From contig NC_036456.1 of assembly GCF_002775205.1 (NCBI RefSeq), positions 8,831,463-8,895,462 on the forward strand: a stretch of 64,000 bases of DNA, given 5' to 3'. This DNA comes from Xiphophorus maculatus. Its lineage: Eukaryota > Chordata > Actinopteri > Cyprinodontiformes > Poeciliidae. The translations under genes and the position numbers were made by a program. Under the pieces are notes generated by a model, which was not told the DNA's origin, did no database searches, and was given only the letters and a program-made list of their open reading frames with translations. Shown in pieces: positions 48,200-60,600 of this stretch (position 1 is the first letter of the stretch; every line of letters starts with the position of its first letter).

Positions 48200-49475
48200 C
48201 AGCTGCAGGCAGCAGCTGTGTTTTCAGTGAGGATGAGGATGTTGAGCTTGATGATGGATGTGTGAGATGTTCTGCTGCCGTTTCCACCACAGCCAATCAG
48301 ACTAGATGGAGCAGGTTCATGTGAAGCAGCAGAATCCTGCAGACACACAAGTTTTCTTCCTGGATGGATCACCGGACATTCAGCCCTTTTCTGGAACTCT
48401 GACACAAATGACTACTTAATAGCACCATCTGCTGGCCACTATCTGTAAGCACAAGTCACTGAGAGAAGAAGTCTGGTGGGATTTTTTTTCCTACCAAGAT
48501 TCACAGATTAAATAAATAATGTTCACTTTTGTTATCAGGACATAAAGTCACACACACTTTTCTTTTCTGTTATTTATTGTTAATATATTACTTTGCATGA
48601 CTGAAAATTTAATTTGAATTGATTTTGTATCAGATATTGTATCTCCAACTGCTACTGCTACACTGGATGGAGCAGGTTCATGTGAAGCAGCAGAATCCTG
48701 CAGACACACAAGTTTTCTTCCTGGATGGATCACCGGACATTCAACCCTTTCCTGGAACTCTGACAGAAATGACTACTTAATAGCACCATCTGCTGGCCAA
48801 TATCTGTAAGCACAAGTCACTGACAGAAGAAAGTGGGATTTTTTTTCCTACCAAGATTCACAGAATAAATAAATAATGTTCACTGTTGTTATCAGGACAT
48901 AAAGTAAAGCAATCTTTTCTTTTCTGTTATTTATTGTTAATATATTACTTTCAATAACTGAAAATTGCATTTTAATTGATTTTGTATCAGGTATTGCATC
49001 TCCAACTGCTACTCCACTGTGTTAATTTTGCAACTCTCAAAAAATAACAATATTGTAAAAAATGAATTGATGTTTATTTTATTTTCCTCCTGATACTTAA
49101 AACCTAGAAAGAGCAAAAAACAAAAACTCCTTTCATTAAAGCCCTTAGCTTTGTTTAATGTTTTTATTATCTATTATTTCTTAAAGCAGCCTGCAGGTTT
49201 GACAATCTATAAAAACAGAACAAATCTTGAACAAATAATAATAAATTAACACACTGTGATAATTGGAGCTGGTTGTCATTGTTGCCGTTTCCTCCACAGC
49301 CCAAACACACTGGATGGATCAGGTTCATGTGAAGCAGCAGAATCATGAAGACACACAAGTTTTATTCCTGCGTCACATTATTGAACTGACGGCCAGTTTC
49401 TGGACCGATAACTTGGAAAACTATGACTTAATGTCACCATCTGCTGGCCACTAGCTGTAAACACAAGTCACGGAC
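48200..49475. repeat. Three diverged repeat units of about 160-250 bp
   Basis: Units near 48280-48460, 48640-48830 and 49290-49460 share 'caggttcatgtgaagcagca', 'acacaagttttcttcctg' and 'agcaccatctgctggcca'-like segments. Two such units occur at 19990-20150 and 20365-20525 in copy 1. Thus copy 2 has one more unit, a difference since the duplication. Open frames through them are not conserved. Confidence 0.7.
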
Positions 49476-50192
49476 ATAACACGGAGTGCATTTTTGGGAA
49501 TGAATCATTTAAATAAATAATGTTTATTGTAGAACAGGGTATTTATGTATGTGTTTAATTATAATTACTTTTGACAATATTGAAATTGCAAAATATCCAC
49601 AACAGTCCTGTGTAGCACTATAAAATATAGTAGTAATATAAAATGTGATTTATTAAAATATTACATTTAATTTACAATTAATGTTAAATTTTTCATTTTC
49701 TCATTTGTTTGTGCTGCAGTAAAACCATTAAGACCATTAGGAAACACTAACTACTATTTAATGAATACCTGAATAACGTCACTGTGTTGTAGAGACTATA
49801 TTATTTATTCATGTTTATACATTTGTACATGTATATACTTATGGACATTTCTATAAAAACAGGCACCAATATACAAAACTGCATCACAGTCTTATATTTA
49901 TTGTTAATAACAACAAAGTTGTAAAAGCTATAAATGTTGCATAAGTAAGAATGGAGTTTGTAATTTTAATCTTTTGTTTTTTCTCACTTTGATGTTGCAA
50001 ACCTCAGATGTTTTGTATCTTCAGCTAATTAACATATGAACACAAATATAAAAGTATAACACTTTTGATTATTGCAGAGATATAACATTAATACACCTTT
50101 AGCATTGTAAAGCTGCAAAAATCCAATCATCAACATATAACAACAAAAATCGAATGTTATGAGTCGAACTCTTGCAGAATAAACCAACAGAG

Positions 50193-50257
50193 TTATCCAC
50201 AGCTTTTATTAACCTGAGAACAAACTGGAGCTTCTGTTGCTGCTGGACTCCAGTTTC
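50193..50257 (-). pseudogene. Decayed last exon downstream of gene C
   Basis: Acceptor at 50258-50260; frame G-N-W-S-P-A-A-T-E-A-P-V-C-S-Q-V-N-K-S-C-G-stop. Same relic as 21200-21264 apart from D/N near the end. It lies 1.4 kb beyond the gene C stop codon, so it is not needed for the C reading frame. Confidence 0.55.
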
Positions 50258-51099
50258 CTGTTAATAGAGAAAGTATTTTTTTACAAATCAACCTAATACT
50301 TCTGCTGGTATAGTATGTCAGAAAATGTGTACTAGAAACATGTGCTGCTTAAAACTTTAGATAATTCTGTGTTACTGACACCAGATCTAGTGGAATCTGA
50401 GCCAGTATCAAGTGATGCACAAACACATGAATCCTGTGCAAATAATATCTGTGGATCACAGAGGAAGCAAGTTGATACAATGTTACTCTGACAAGAGCTC
50501 GTTTATTCTGACACACATTTTCAATTCAAGAAAAACAAACAAATTAAAAAAAATACAATTTCAATACAATTCAAATTCAATCAACAACATCTTTAGTTTC
50601 CACAAAGAAATAAAATAAAACAAAATGTACAAATAAAATAATGTAATAGCAAAAAAATGAAGAAAATCTAATCCTAAATTAGCAAAACCAAAACGAACAA
50701 AACATTCAGTTTACAACACAATAAACACCAACGTTAGTCAGATACAAATATGCTCTTAAATACTAATGTCTAGTTATAACTGTCACAGTTATCAAGGAGT
50801 TTAAGTTTGTCGTATAAAAATACAAATTTATGAGTAAAAAAAATACTATACCAACATTACCCAAATACCAATATGGCAATGGTGCCTATAACAGTGATTA
50901 ATGAAGTAATTTAAACAAATCCAAAATCACAAAGGCTCCAACAACAACAATCTACAGACGGAGATCAAAACCCAGTAAAAATTTGTCCAAATCACAAACA
51001 CAAGTTACACGAAACACTTTAAAACTACTCTCAATATATTTACAGAACATTTTAAAGAAGCTGTTTTTATGGCCTTATAACAGTTGTCTTTTATCCTAC

Positions 51100-51250
51100 C
51101 TGTGGATCAGAGGAAGCAAGTTGATACAATGTTACTCTGGCAAGAGCTTGTTTATTCTGAGCCGCGCATGCGCAGAGCCAGGAAACTCGTCATCCCTATC
51201 AGACCCACAGCGGCATGAGAGCGCCCCCACTGGTAAGAAGATACATGCAC
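51100..51250. repeat. LTR-like repeat fragment with CpG-rich end
   Basis: Starts 'ctgtggatcagaggaagcaa', as at 21465 and 50452, but continues into a different CpG-rich sequence ('gagccgcgcatgcgcagagc'). Probably a related element joined at the right edge of duplication copy 2. No frame. Confidence 0.35.
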
Positions 51251-51691
51251 ACAACAAACACGTCTATATACATAAGAAAAAATAGAAAAAAACGAAGACA
51301 AAAGACAAGACCAATTCTGATTCAAAAATAGGGGTTGTATTAATTATTATTATTATTTTAAACTGTTTCTCAACCAGCTACATCTGCTTTATAAAAGTAA
51401 AATAAACCCACCGGACAATAAAGACTTGAAATGAAAGATGATATTATTTATCCTAAACCAGAGTCCAAGACGGAAACTGCAGCCACATTATAGTTTAATT
51501 AAAAAACAGCATGTTATCATTGGCAGAATAAGAAAGTTTTGTTACAGAAAAACAGACAGATGAGATAAAATCATGAAATCACAAATAAACAACAGAAATC
51601 TTATTAGAACTGCTGAATGTGGCAGCAAATTTTCCTAATTGAAGAAAAAATGATCAGTAACAATCTAATCAAACAGGTGTTTATCTGACCT

Positions 51692-54600
51692 TCATGCTGA
51701 GCTGTAATTATCTGGTCTCACATTAACGTAAACAGAACCTTCTTCTGGATCAGGAGGTCTCTCTGGTAAAAGTGAAACATGGATACATAGAAAACATACA
51801 TTAGTGTTTCTCCTCATATTTTTAAATAGTTTAATATCACTCTCTGAGTATTTGACAGCTGAGGATTGATCTGATTCACATGTAATCAGTCACCTTTAAT
51901 AACTTGGTTGTTTTATTACATATACGTTACCTTTTCCAGTGGCTCCACGGTTATGGATTGTCTCATACACAGACGTGGTGCCTACAGTAAATATAAAAAA
52001 TGTCAAAGAAAAGCTTGTATCTGAATGCAATTATGTAAAATAATAAGATCTATTTTGTAGATGCTTAGATATTATGTTTATCATTTCATTCCTGATGGGG
52101 ATAATTGTGAGTTTGTTACAACTTTGAATTGTTTTTATTAATCAAACTCATAGTAATAATATAATTATATGTTGTCATACTGAGCAGCAGAACCATAATA
52201 TCTGTAGATTAATTAGGACATAAAAATTAAGCTCAGCAAACAAAATATTCAGGTGTTTCACTTTGTTGTTTTGTGTTTGTCAGAAGGAATGACTCTTAAA
52301 GTAGACATTTTGATATTTTTATACATTTTATAAAACTGTTATTATAAAGAAAAAAGTTACAACAAAGTGATGTTATGTCCAAATTAATACTGATGTTTAT
52401 TCTGTGACTAACCATGCAGCAGAAAGCTGTAATCACTTTCAGTCTGGTTCACTCCATGATTAGTGGTCGGCCTCTGGCTGCTGCTTTCAGACTGAAATGA
52501 CCTAAAAATATTAAAGTGGATAAAATTTAACTATGAAACAAAGATCAAGAGTTTATGACGAAGATGAAAGAACAGATATTTCATTCTGACCTGATGCAGC
52601 ACAAATCTGGAGAAGATAAAAAAAGCCATTTAGATCATCGACAACAGAAGTAAAATGTTGAACCGAATTTCAAAAGTCATATTTTAATACACGTGATTCA
52701 ATAACACATTATTTCAGGTTAGAAGCAATAAAATGAGAAGAAAATGTTCTGACCTTTGGACCGTCTGCAGCGCCACAACAAGAGCAGGAGGACAATGAGA
52801 ACGATTCCACTAACTGGTCCAACGATCAACATCACAGGAAATGAAGAGATGACAGGACTGGATACAGTTACTGGAAAAACAATAAATCATAAAACATTTA
52901 ATTTAGTACTCATTTTATTCAACAGAAACAGAAACATTTTATTAGTGTGTTTATTAAAATTACAAACTGCAGCTTTAACTTGATATTGTTAAATTGTGAT
53001 TCTATGTAATGAAATAATAAAAAACATCTGTTCATCTCAGAGGACAGATCTATCACACCTGGTGGGTTTAATAGGGTGCAGGTCATTTTTCTGACTTTTA
53101 TTTGTATAATGCAAAATACTGTAACTACTATTTTATTGTGTTTATATGTCTATAATTATAAGACATTCCTCTGGTTATTATCTTTCATTAGAGCCTCAGT
53201 GATGACTGTATGTTGAATCACTGAGGAGTTTCAGTCATTTGAAGTTTATATATCAGACGTTGTCCAGATGTTGTCCAGATGTGATATTTCTCAAATGAAA
53301 CTTCAAATTTAATATCTGGAGAACATAGAAAAAATATGTATTCTATGTAGTTACATAGAAATCGACATGATGTTTAGTCAAAGCAATAAGTTTCTTATTT
53401 GTGTCACAAACTTAATAGCTGCATACTAATTACAGTTGAAGGATTTTTAACTGCTAAAATAAAAGTATATATAAATATTTTGACATCTTAATATAGAGAC
53501 CTGTCATGTTCCGTGTTTTTCTGTATATTTATTTCAAGTTATCTGTGTCTGAGTCTCCATGTTGTCCTGTCCTCCCTTTGATTGTTCCCAGGTGTGTCTC
53601 ATTCCCTGATAACCCCTTATGTATTTATTGTCACCTGTGTCTCTGCGTCTTTGTCGGGTCCTCGTCTAATGTCTATCTACCAGTTTGTTTCTTGTCCTTT
53701 CGTTTGCCAGTTGCTACCGGCGTTGAGCCCTGGCTTCCGCTCAGCCGTGCCGCCTGGTTTTAGGACTGTTTTTGTGTTTTGAAGTTCTGGATTTTCACCA
53801 TTAAATCACCATAATCATCTCATCCTGGGTCTGCTGCGTTCACTAGTGATGGGTAAATGAGGCGTCATGTATTGTTTCGACCCATAGCAAAACTGTATCA
53901 ATACTGCGTCAATACTGTGTCACTGAATACTGACACCTGCTGGACATTAAAAATCCCTACAGGCAACGCAGTTCACAGACTGATTTGATGACCTGGTCTA
54001 TATAATAAGATTTAAGTCATTTTATGTTATTGTATATTATATATTGTATTATGTCATATCTTCAGTTAAAATCAAAGTATATTTGATATTCTTCAATACA
54101 GTCAATAAATAATGTGAACATGTACCAAGTTATGAAAATGAAAGTGAACTTGTTTGGAATGAGGATGCTTGTGAACTGTGTTTTTTTTCCACAAATTTTC
54201 ATTAGAAAAAAAATAAGTTTTTCTAATACTTTGAAATTTAGTCTGTTCCGTTTTTTTATACAACGTCTCCTGCTGTAGAAAAAAATGAAGTAAACAATAC
54301 ATTTATATGAAATAATTCATAAAAAGCAACTGAGTAATTTGTAGACTGGCTGTATACCTGAATTTATCCAGGTGTATCTGGGACTTCATTCTGATGCCCT
54401 ATAATGCCTCAGCATTGAGGAGGTGAATTTATTTAAATAAAACAGATTTTAGTGACACTGTATATTGTTCACATAACTTACATTTTTTCTTTTATATTTT
54501 GTACGCAGATCTTTATGGATGTGTTTTGCTGGAAATGTCTTTTTTTAATTATTTAAATCGGGATTGTCTTTATTTTCCTTTCTTCTGCCTAAAGATTTTT

Positions 54601-57600
54601 ATTTATGGAGGGCAATTTAAGAATAAAATTAAGAAATGTATAATTTCAAAGGAGAAACATATGCAAAACTTAACCTGCAGAACAAAATATGAAAGTAAAC
54701 TAAGAGTCAATTTCAGCTGAATTTGGATTCAGATAGAACGATTAGAAACGGAAAAGAACCGGATGAACAACGAAGTGACAAAAAACACCTTATTTTCTGA
54801 CGTAAGATCAAAATGGTCCCAAACTACGAAACCCTTTGTTTGGCTTGAGGCTCCATAGTTGACGCTGTACCGTAAAAGATCAAGAATTATTTTGGCAAAT
54901 GCATCCAAGTGCATCCCGTTGACAGATTCGCTTCCATATATACACAGTTTGGCGCACCAGTGTCATTTCGAAACAGTTACTTACGGTGGCCGACAGGTGC
55001 AAATGCGCAGCAAAAGAGAAAACATGCAAACAAAAAAGAAGACACCCCCGAATGAAATGCAGCAAACAAAAAGAGAGACGCAAACACCCCCGAATGAAAT
55101 GCAGCAAATAAAAAGAGAGACGCAAACACCCCCGAATGAAATGCAGCAAATAAAAAGAGAGACGCAAACACCCCCGAATGAAATGCAGCAAACAAAAAGT
55201 GTTGAAAACGGAAGTGCTCCAGACCACTAGGGGGAGTCAAAGAAAATAGTATTCATTTCTATGGGACCAGATGCAAGATTCTTCTTCTTCTTCTTCTTGG
55301 TATTTATTGGCGGTTGGCAACAAACTTACAGTAGCATTACCGCCACTTACCAGTATGGAGTGTGGTTCGAGATGGTCTATAAACTTTCACTTTCTACCTT
55401 TTCCCTCCATTAACTCCTGATTAAACATACCCCCACACATACACACCTGCTTATATTATCCAACTTGCTTATAACTTTATATACCCCTCTTTGATATTCT
55501 TTACACATTCACACCCAACTTGCTCTACTCATATCCTATGAAATAGCTTTGTTTTTTTAAGATACCGAATAATTATTTGAATATGTCTACTCCCGAAATC
55601 TCTCCTCAAAAATTCTATTAAATTAAACCTTTCTTTAATACCTACACACTCTCTCAGCATGCATCTTCTCTCTTCTTCATACTTACAACACTCTAAAATA
55701 ACATGCTCTATTGTTTCAGACTTCTCACAATAATCACACTTTCCAGATGCAAGATTCAGAGAGATACCTTTACTTTCCTTCAAATTTCTTTCTCTGAATC
55801 TTGCATCTGGTCCCATAGAAATGAATACTATTTTCTTTGACTCCCCCTAGTGGTCTGGAGCACTTCCGTTTTCAACACTTTTTGTTTGCTGCATTTCATT
55901 CGGGGGTGTTTGCGTCTCTCTTTTTATTTGCTGCATTTCATTCGGGGGTGTTTGCGTCTCTCTTTTTATTTGCTGCATTTCATTCGGGGGTGTCTTCTTT
56001 TTTGTTTGCATGTTTTCTCTTTTGCTGCGCATTTGCACCTGTCGGCCACCGTAGTTACTGTATCGGTCACGTGACTTGCTGAAAACAATACGCGCACCGA
56101 CGCGGGTTTTGGTCTATGAGCTTGACACATGCGCCGACGCATCGGTGTTGCCGGACCCATCTCTACCATTCACATCACCACAGCTTGAGACAAGACCAAG
56201 CTTTTGCATTTACTCCAAATGGTTCAAGAACAGCAGCTGCTTTAATTTGGTTAAACCTTTTCAGGCGTTTTTGATCATTTTGATGTGGCTGTTACAAACT
56301 GTGGTTATTGAGTGGTGAGGACGACGCGGTGGACCCAGGTTGTAGAGCAAATGATGATGGTTTTAATGAAGAAATCACAAAATACAAAGTCCAGGCAGCA
56401 CAGGTGAGCAATAAGGCAAAGAGCTCAAACACTGGTAGCAACTGGAATACAAAAAGGACTCGAACGAGGGAAAGGTAGACGACACATGACTTTAGACTTT
56501 AGACTAGGACCCGACAGGGAAACACAGATGGGATTAAATACACAGGGAAGGTAATCAGGGAACATGAGAGACAGCTGGGAGCAATCATGGCCAGAGAGAC
56601 AGGAACTAAATTAACACACAGAGAATAAAACCACATCATCACAGTGGCCAGTTAGAAAATGTTTTACTTTAATTTTGCTGAAAAAAGTTATCTACTGTTA
56701 TTTTGAGGAAGTAGTGATGTAACTGTATCAGAGATCATAATATCATAAGAAACTAACATGAGTGAATATTGATGTTATTAAATGAATCCTGCTGCATTTA
56801 GTTTGGCTGATCTATCCTCACAGTTCAGACCAGGTCAAACAAACTTGGATCACAACAATGAGCTGCTTAATCTAAACAAAAAGACATTTAAAGAAAATAA
56901 ATCTGACTAAAATAGTTCAATACTCAACTTGTTAACTCCTAGAAGTTTTCTGTTTTATTCTTTAGATAAATAACAACTTTGGGAACAATGTGCACATAGC
57001 AACACAAATTATAACAGTTGTGGTTTTATTATTGTAACTTGTTAAAGGAAGTGAACAAAAAAAATCAGCTCATTTTTTTCTGCAGTTAAAAATTCATAAC
57101 TCATATGAGGACTAGTCAGTTTTATTCTGGTCTGTCCAAGGAAGAAACTTCATTTAATCCAACATATGAGGAAATTTTTTTTTCTGCAATCTGTTCAGAA
57201 AAAAACAATTAAATCACCTGTTATGGTTTCACTCCACTGTGTTGAAGAATATAAAAGAGTGATCGACTCACCACTGAAGATCTGAGAACCGTTTGGTTGT
57301 CGAGTCACAACAACCTTGTTGGAAACTGTTTACATCAGATAAGAAGAGAAAATTCAAATCACAGGAGAATTTTTAATTTCATGGACTAAGTTTCCAACAG
57401 CCCTGCAACAGACTGGCAACCAGTAAAGGTTGTAACCCGCCTCTCGCTGGAACGTAGCTGGAGATAGACACCAGCAACCCTCCCGACCCCATTAGGGACA
57501 AGGGTAAACAGAAAATGGATGGATAGTTTCTAACAGTCTTAAAGAAAAAACTTACACATTATTTCAATGGTTTTCTCAAGGCTTGAGTGACTGTAGAATG

Positions 57601-60600
57601 AGGGATTTCCTCTCTTTCCATGACACTTATAGATTCCTCCTTGTGTCACAGTGATTTCTCTGTTTTCTTCATTATTTCTGATGAATTCAACAAAAGAAGA
57701 ATCTGAGGTCCTCCTGAACCATCTGTACTTCCATCCAGCAGAGGGCTCCACTGAGCAGCTCAGTGTCACACTGCCCCCTACTGGTATGGTTGTTGAACCT
57801 GCTGTCAGTTTGGCTCCAGGTTTATCTGCTGTTAACATGAATTAAAATTGGTTAATTTTCAATAATTAAAAAAAAAACATACAAGACTTGTACAAGCAGA
57901 ACAAGCTACAGACTCATTAACTGAAATAAATGAGTAGATCGGAAAATTACTGTTAAAATGTCAACAATGTTGAACTTTATTAATATGAATTATTCTGGTA
58001 GTTATTCATCATTTCAGCCATACAGATTAACAACCAGCCTCTGATTATTGTGAAACTTTACAAAAGTAAACCTGATATAGAAACTTTTTCTAATAGAAAG
58101 TTTGAATCAGTGTATGTGTGTGTATGTGTGTGTGGGAGTTAAGCATTAATACTGACAACTCAACTAAGGACTAAATCAGCCACATTTTCATTTACAAGTC
58201 TCAACTTACTTGATACAGACAGTCTGATGGTTTCACTCCACTGTGTTGTAGAATACCAGTCATCTCTGCTTCTACACTGACACATGTAGTTTCCACTGCT
58301 GGACTCAGAGACAATGAAAGTCCAGTCTTTACTGTCTGTCCAGTGTATTATTGACCCAGATCTCCTCCATCCACACATCCACTCAGTGGTTTCTCCTCCC
58401 TGGACCTCACATGTCAGAGTGATCGACTCACCACTGAAGATATGAGTCCAGTTTGGTTGTTGAGTCACAAAAACCTTGTTGGAAACTGTTTACATCAGAT
58501 AAGAAGAGAAAACTCAAATCACACGAGAATTTTTAATTTCAGAGTTTCAGTTTCTAACAGTCTTAAAGAAAAAACTTACACATTATTTCAATTTTGTTCT
58601 CATGGCTTGAATGACTGTAGAATGAGGGATTTCCTCTCTTTCCATCACACTTATAGATTCCTCCTTGTGTCACAGTGATTTCTCTGTTTTCTTCATTATT
58701 TGTGTTGAATTCAACAAAAGTGTCTGAGGTCCGTCTGAACCATCTGTACTTCCATCCAGCAGAGGGCTCCACTGAGCAGCTCAGTCTCACACTGCCCCCT
58801 ACTGGTATGGTTGTTGAACCTGCTGTCAGTTTGGCTGCAGGTTTTTCTGCTGTTAGAATAACAAATAATTTATTTTATATAAAATACTGCAATTAAAAGC
58901 TTATTGTAAAGAGTGATGCTTCTTTCAGAAAAGTAAATATGTGAAAAAGCTGTAAATGCATTTTATTGTCATCTTTCCTTATTATAGATACTTCTTAGAA
59001 ATTAAAAAAAAGAATTTGTTTGAAATTGTTTCATTAAATAACATGAAAGATTTCATTCTCATTTCTGAAAAGATAATGTGGTTAACTCTACAATTAAGCA
59101 AATCTATATATTCACATTAAGGTAAATAATATTTCCTATGTTTTGTTGCTCTTTTGTTGTGAATCACTTGACTTCATAAAAATTTAATGCAGTTATTATG
59201 TATGTGTCATATTTCAGACATTATCAACAAAAAAATTTGCTTGAAATTATGAAATAAAATACAGTTAGCAAATGCATCTTTTTATTGGGCTGATATAAAA
59301 CTTTGTAATTCTTTAAAATATTCAGGTCTTACCTGAGAAAGTAACAGTGACAGTTTTACTGCACTTTGAGTCAGATGAACGCCACCTAAAGTCAACACAG
59401 CAATGAAATTCACTGCTATAATCAGTATACAGAGAATCAACTCTGAAACGTTTTTCAAACTGATAGGGAAAAATTTCTTGACCATTCCTCATTAACAGGT
59501 AGTACCAGTCAGTGTCTCTTCCTTCATTTATGTCACAGATAAATGTAACAAACTCTCCAACATAAAAAGTCGACCAGTTGGGTTCAACAGTCAGCACAGG
59601 ATCTATAACAGAACCAACATTCAGCAAGTTTGTCTTTTGATTTATAACAAAAACACATCAAGCTAAAGATTAAAAGATAAACACAGAATATTATCGTATA
59701 TAAAAAATAAAATACAGATTAAAAGCTGAAGTTACCAGTAGTTTGTCCACAGCAGAGCAGTGTGTTCAACACTGAAATAAAGGTTGAAAGTTCATCAGCA
59801 TAAATCCTCACACTCAGCTTTGACTCTCTTTACCTGTTAAATAAATGCAACTATTATAAATATATTGAGTTTTTATTTGTTCTGATAAGAATAAGATCAA
59901 ATGTTTTAGTTTATTGTTGTTTTTCTGATGAGTTAAAACTTCATTTTATAAACTTCACATCCTGACTGAAGACAGAACATCTGCAGACGTTCTGCACGGC
60001 TACGGAAACTTCACACTCATCTCTACTGGTAAAAAACTGATAAAAGTTTTTAATGAACAAGATCATGTTTCATTTTTCATCTTTGTCATATAATATTTTT
60101 GTCAAGAGGTGCGGTGTGAGGTGGAGGTGGTGAGGCAGACAAAGATGCCCCAGAGAAAAGATGATTGATCGTTGTTTTAATGATAAATAAAGTCAACACA
60201 GTCCAAAACTTGTCCAAAAAACACAGGCAGCACAACTGAGCGGAAGTCAGGGCTCAACGCCGGCAGCAACTGAATTACGAATGGACACACGAAGGACTGA
60301 ACGCACATTAGACAAGGACCCGACAAAGACACAGACACACAGGTGAAACTAAATACACAGGAGGTGTTAAGGAATCATGGCTATTTTTGATGGTTTAATA
60401 TAGTTAAGCTAATGCCATGTATGTTTAAGTAGACCAACATTCCTTTGGACAAAAGCAGATGCAAGCAGGAGTTCACAGATAAACATTTTTCTGGCAAGGT
60501 TGTAACTTAGAGCAACCATAAAACACTATGCTCTTGAAAGGTTTTAAATTAGGAGGCCATAAAGAATATCTTCCCCGGCTCGCAGGTCAGAGGTCGGGGG

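Larger units (their letters stand above)
46445..51080. repeat. Segmental duplication, copy 2 (continues 40237-40491)
   Basis: Matches 18150-22085 in order with scattered differences, and matches 61.5-64.0 kb for its first part. Includes the orphan leader exon 1 (46889-46925), a set of repeated units (48.2-49.5 kb) and the relic last exon 50193-50257. The chromovirus interrupts its left end. Confidence 0.85.
54982..56052. mobile_element. Fold-back element with long inverted arms
   Basis: Arms of roughly 260-300 bp, 54982-55281 and about 55790-56052, are reverse complements and start TACGGTGGCCGACAGG. Flanked by AGTTACT on both sides (54975-54981 and 56053-56059). Without the LINE inside, the loop would be about 30 bases. 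The arms hold the 42-bp tandem repeats; open frames on both strands of the arms are repeat artefacts. Confidence 0.8.
53844..56165. mobile_element. Non-autonomous hAT-like DNA transposon
   Basis: Ends TAGTGATGGGT... and ...ACCCATCTCTA form a terminal inverted repeat (9 of 11). Flanking 8-mers gcgttcac (53836-53843) and ccattcac (56166-56173) agree at 6 of 8 positions, as expected for an old 8-bp hAT duplication. No transposase frame remains. It carries a fold-back element inside. Confidence 0.7.
53502..56192 (+). mobile_element. Solo LTR split by a nested hAT element
   Basis: Starts TGTCATGTTCC and ends CTTGAGACA, with a perfect 5-bp duplication AGACC (53497-53501 and 56193-56197). About 370 bp belong to the LTR (53502-53843 and 56166-56192); the rest is the nested hAT-like element. 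Same family, by shared internal segments, as the solo LTRs at 56316-56643 and 60100-61515, which lie in the opposite orientation. Confidence 0.82.

Noticed and set aside
53506..53782. Plus-strand frames of 66-85 codons
   Set aside because: Lie in the LTR at 53502; related LTR copies do not keep the frame.
55045..55200. CRISPR-like array
   Set aside because: Units are contiguous without unique spacers and the genome is eukaryotic.
54859..56082. Frames of 60-120 codons on both strands around the fold-back
   Set aside because: They follow the 42-bp tandem repeat, whose length is a multiple of three, and appear twice because of the inverted arms.
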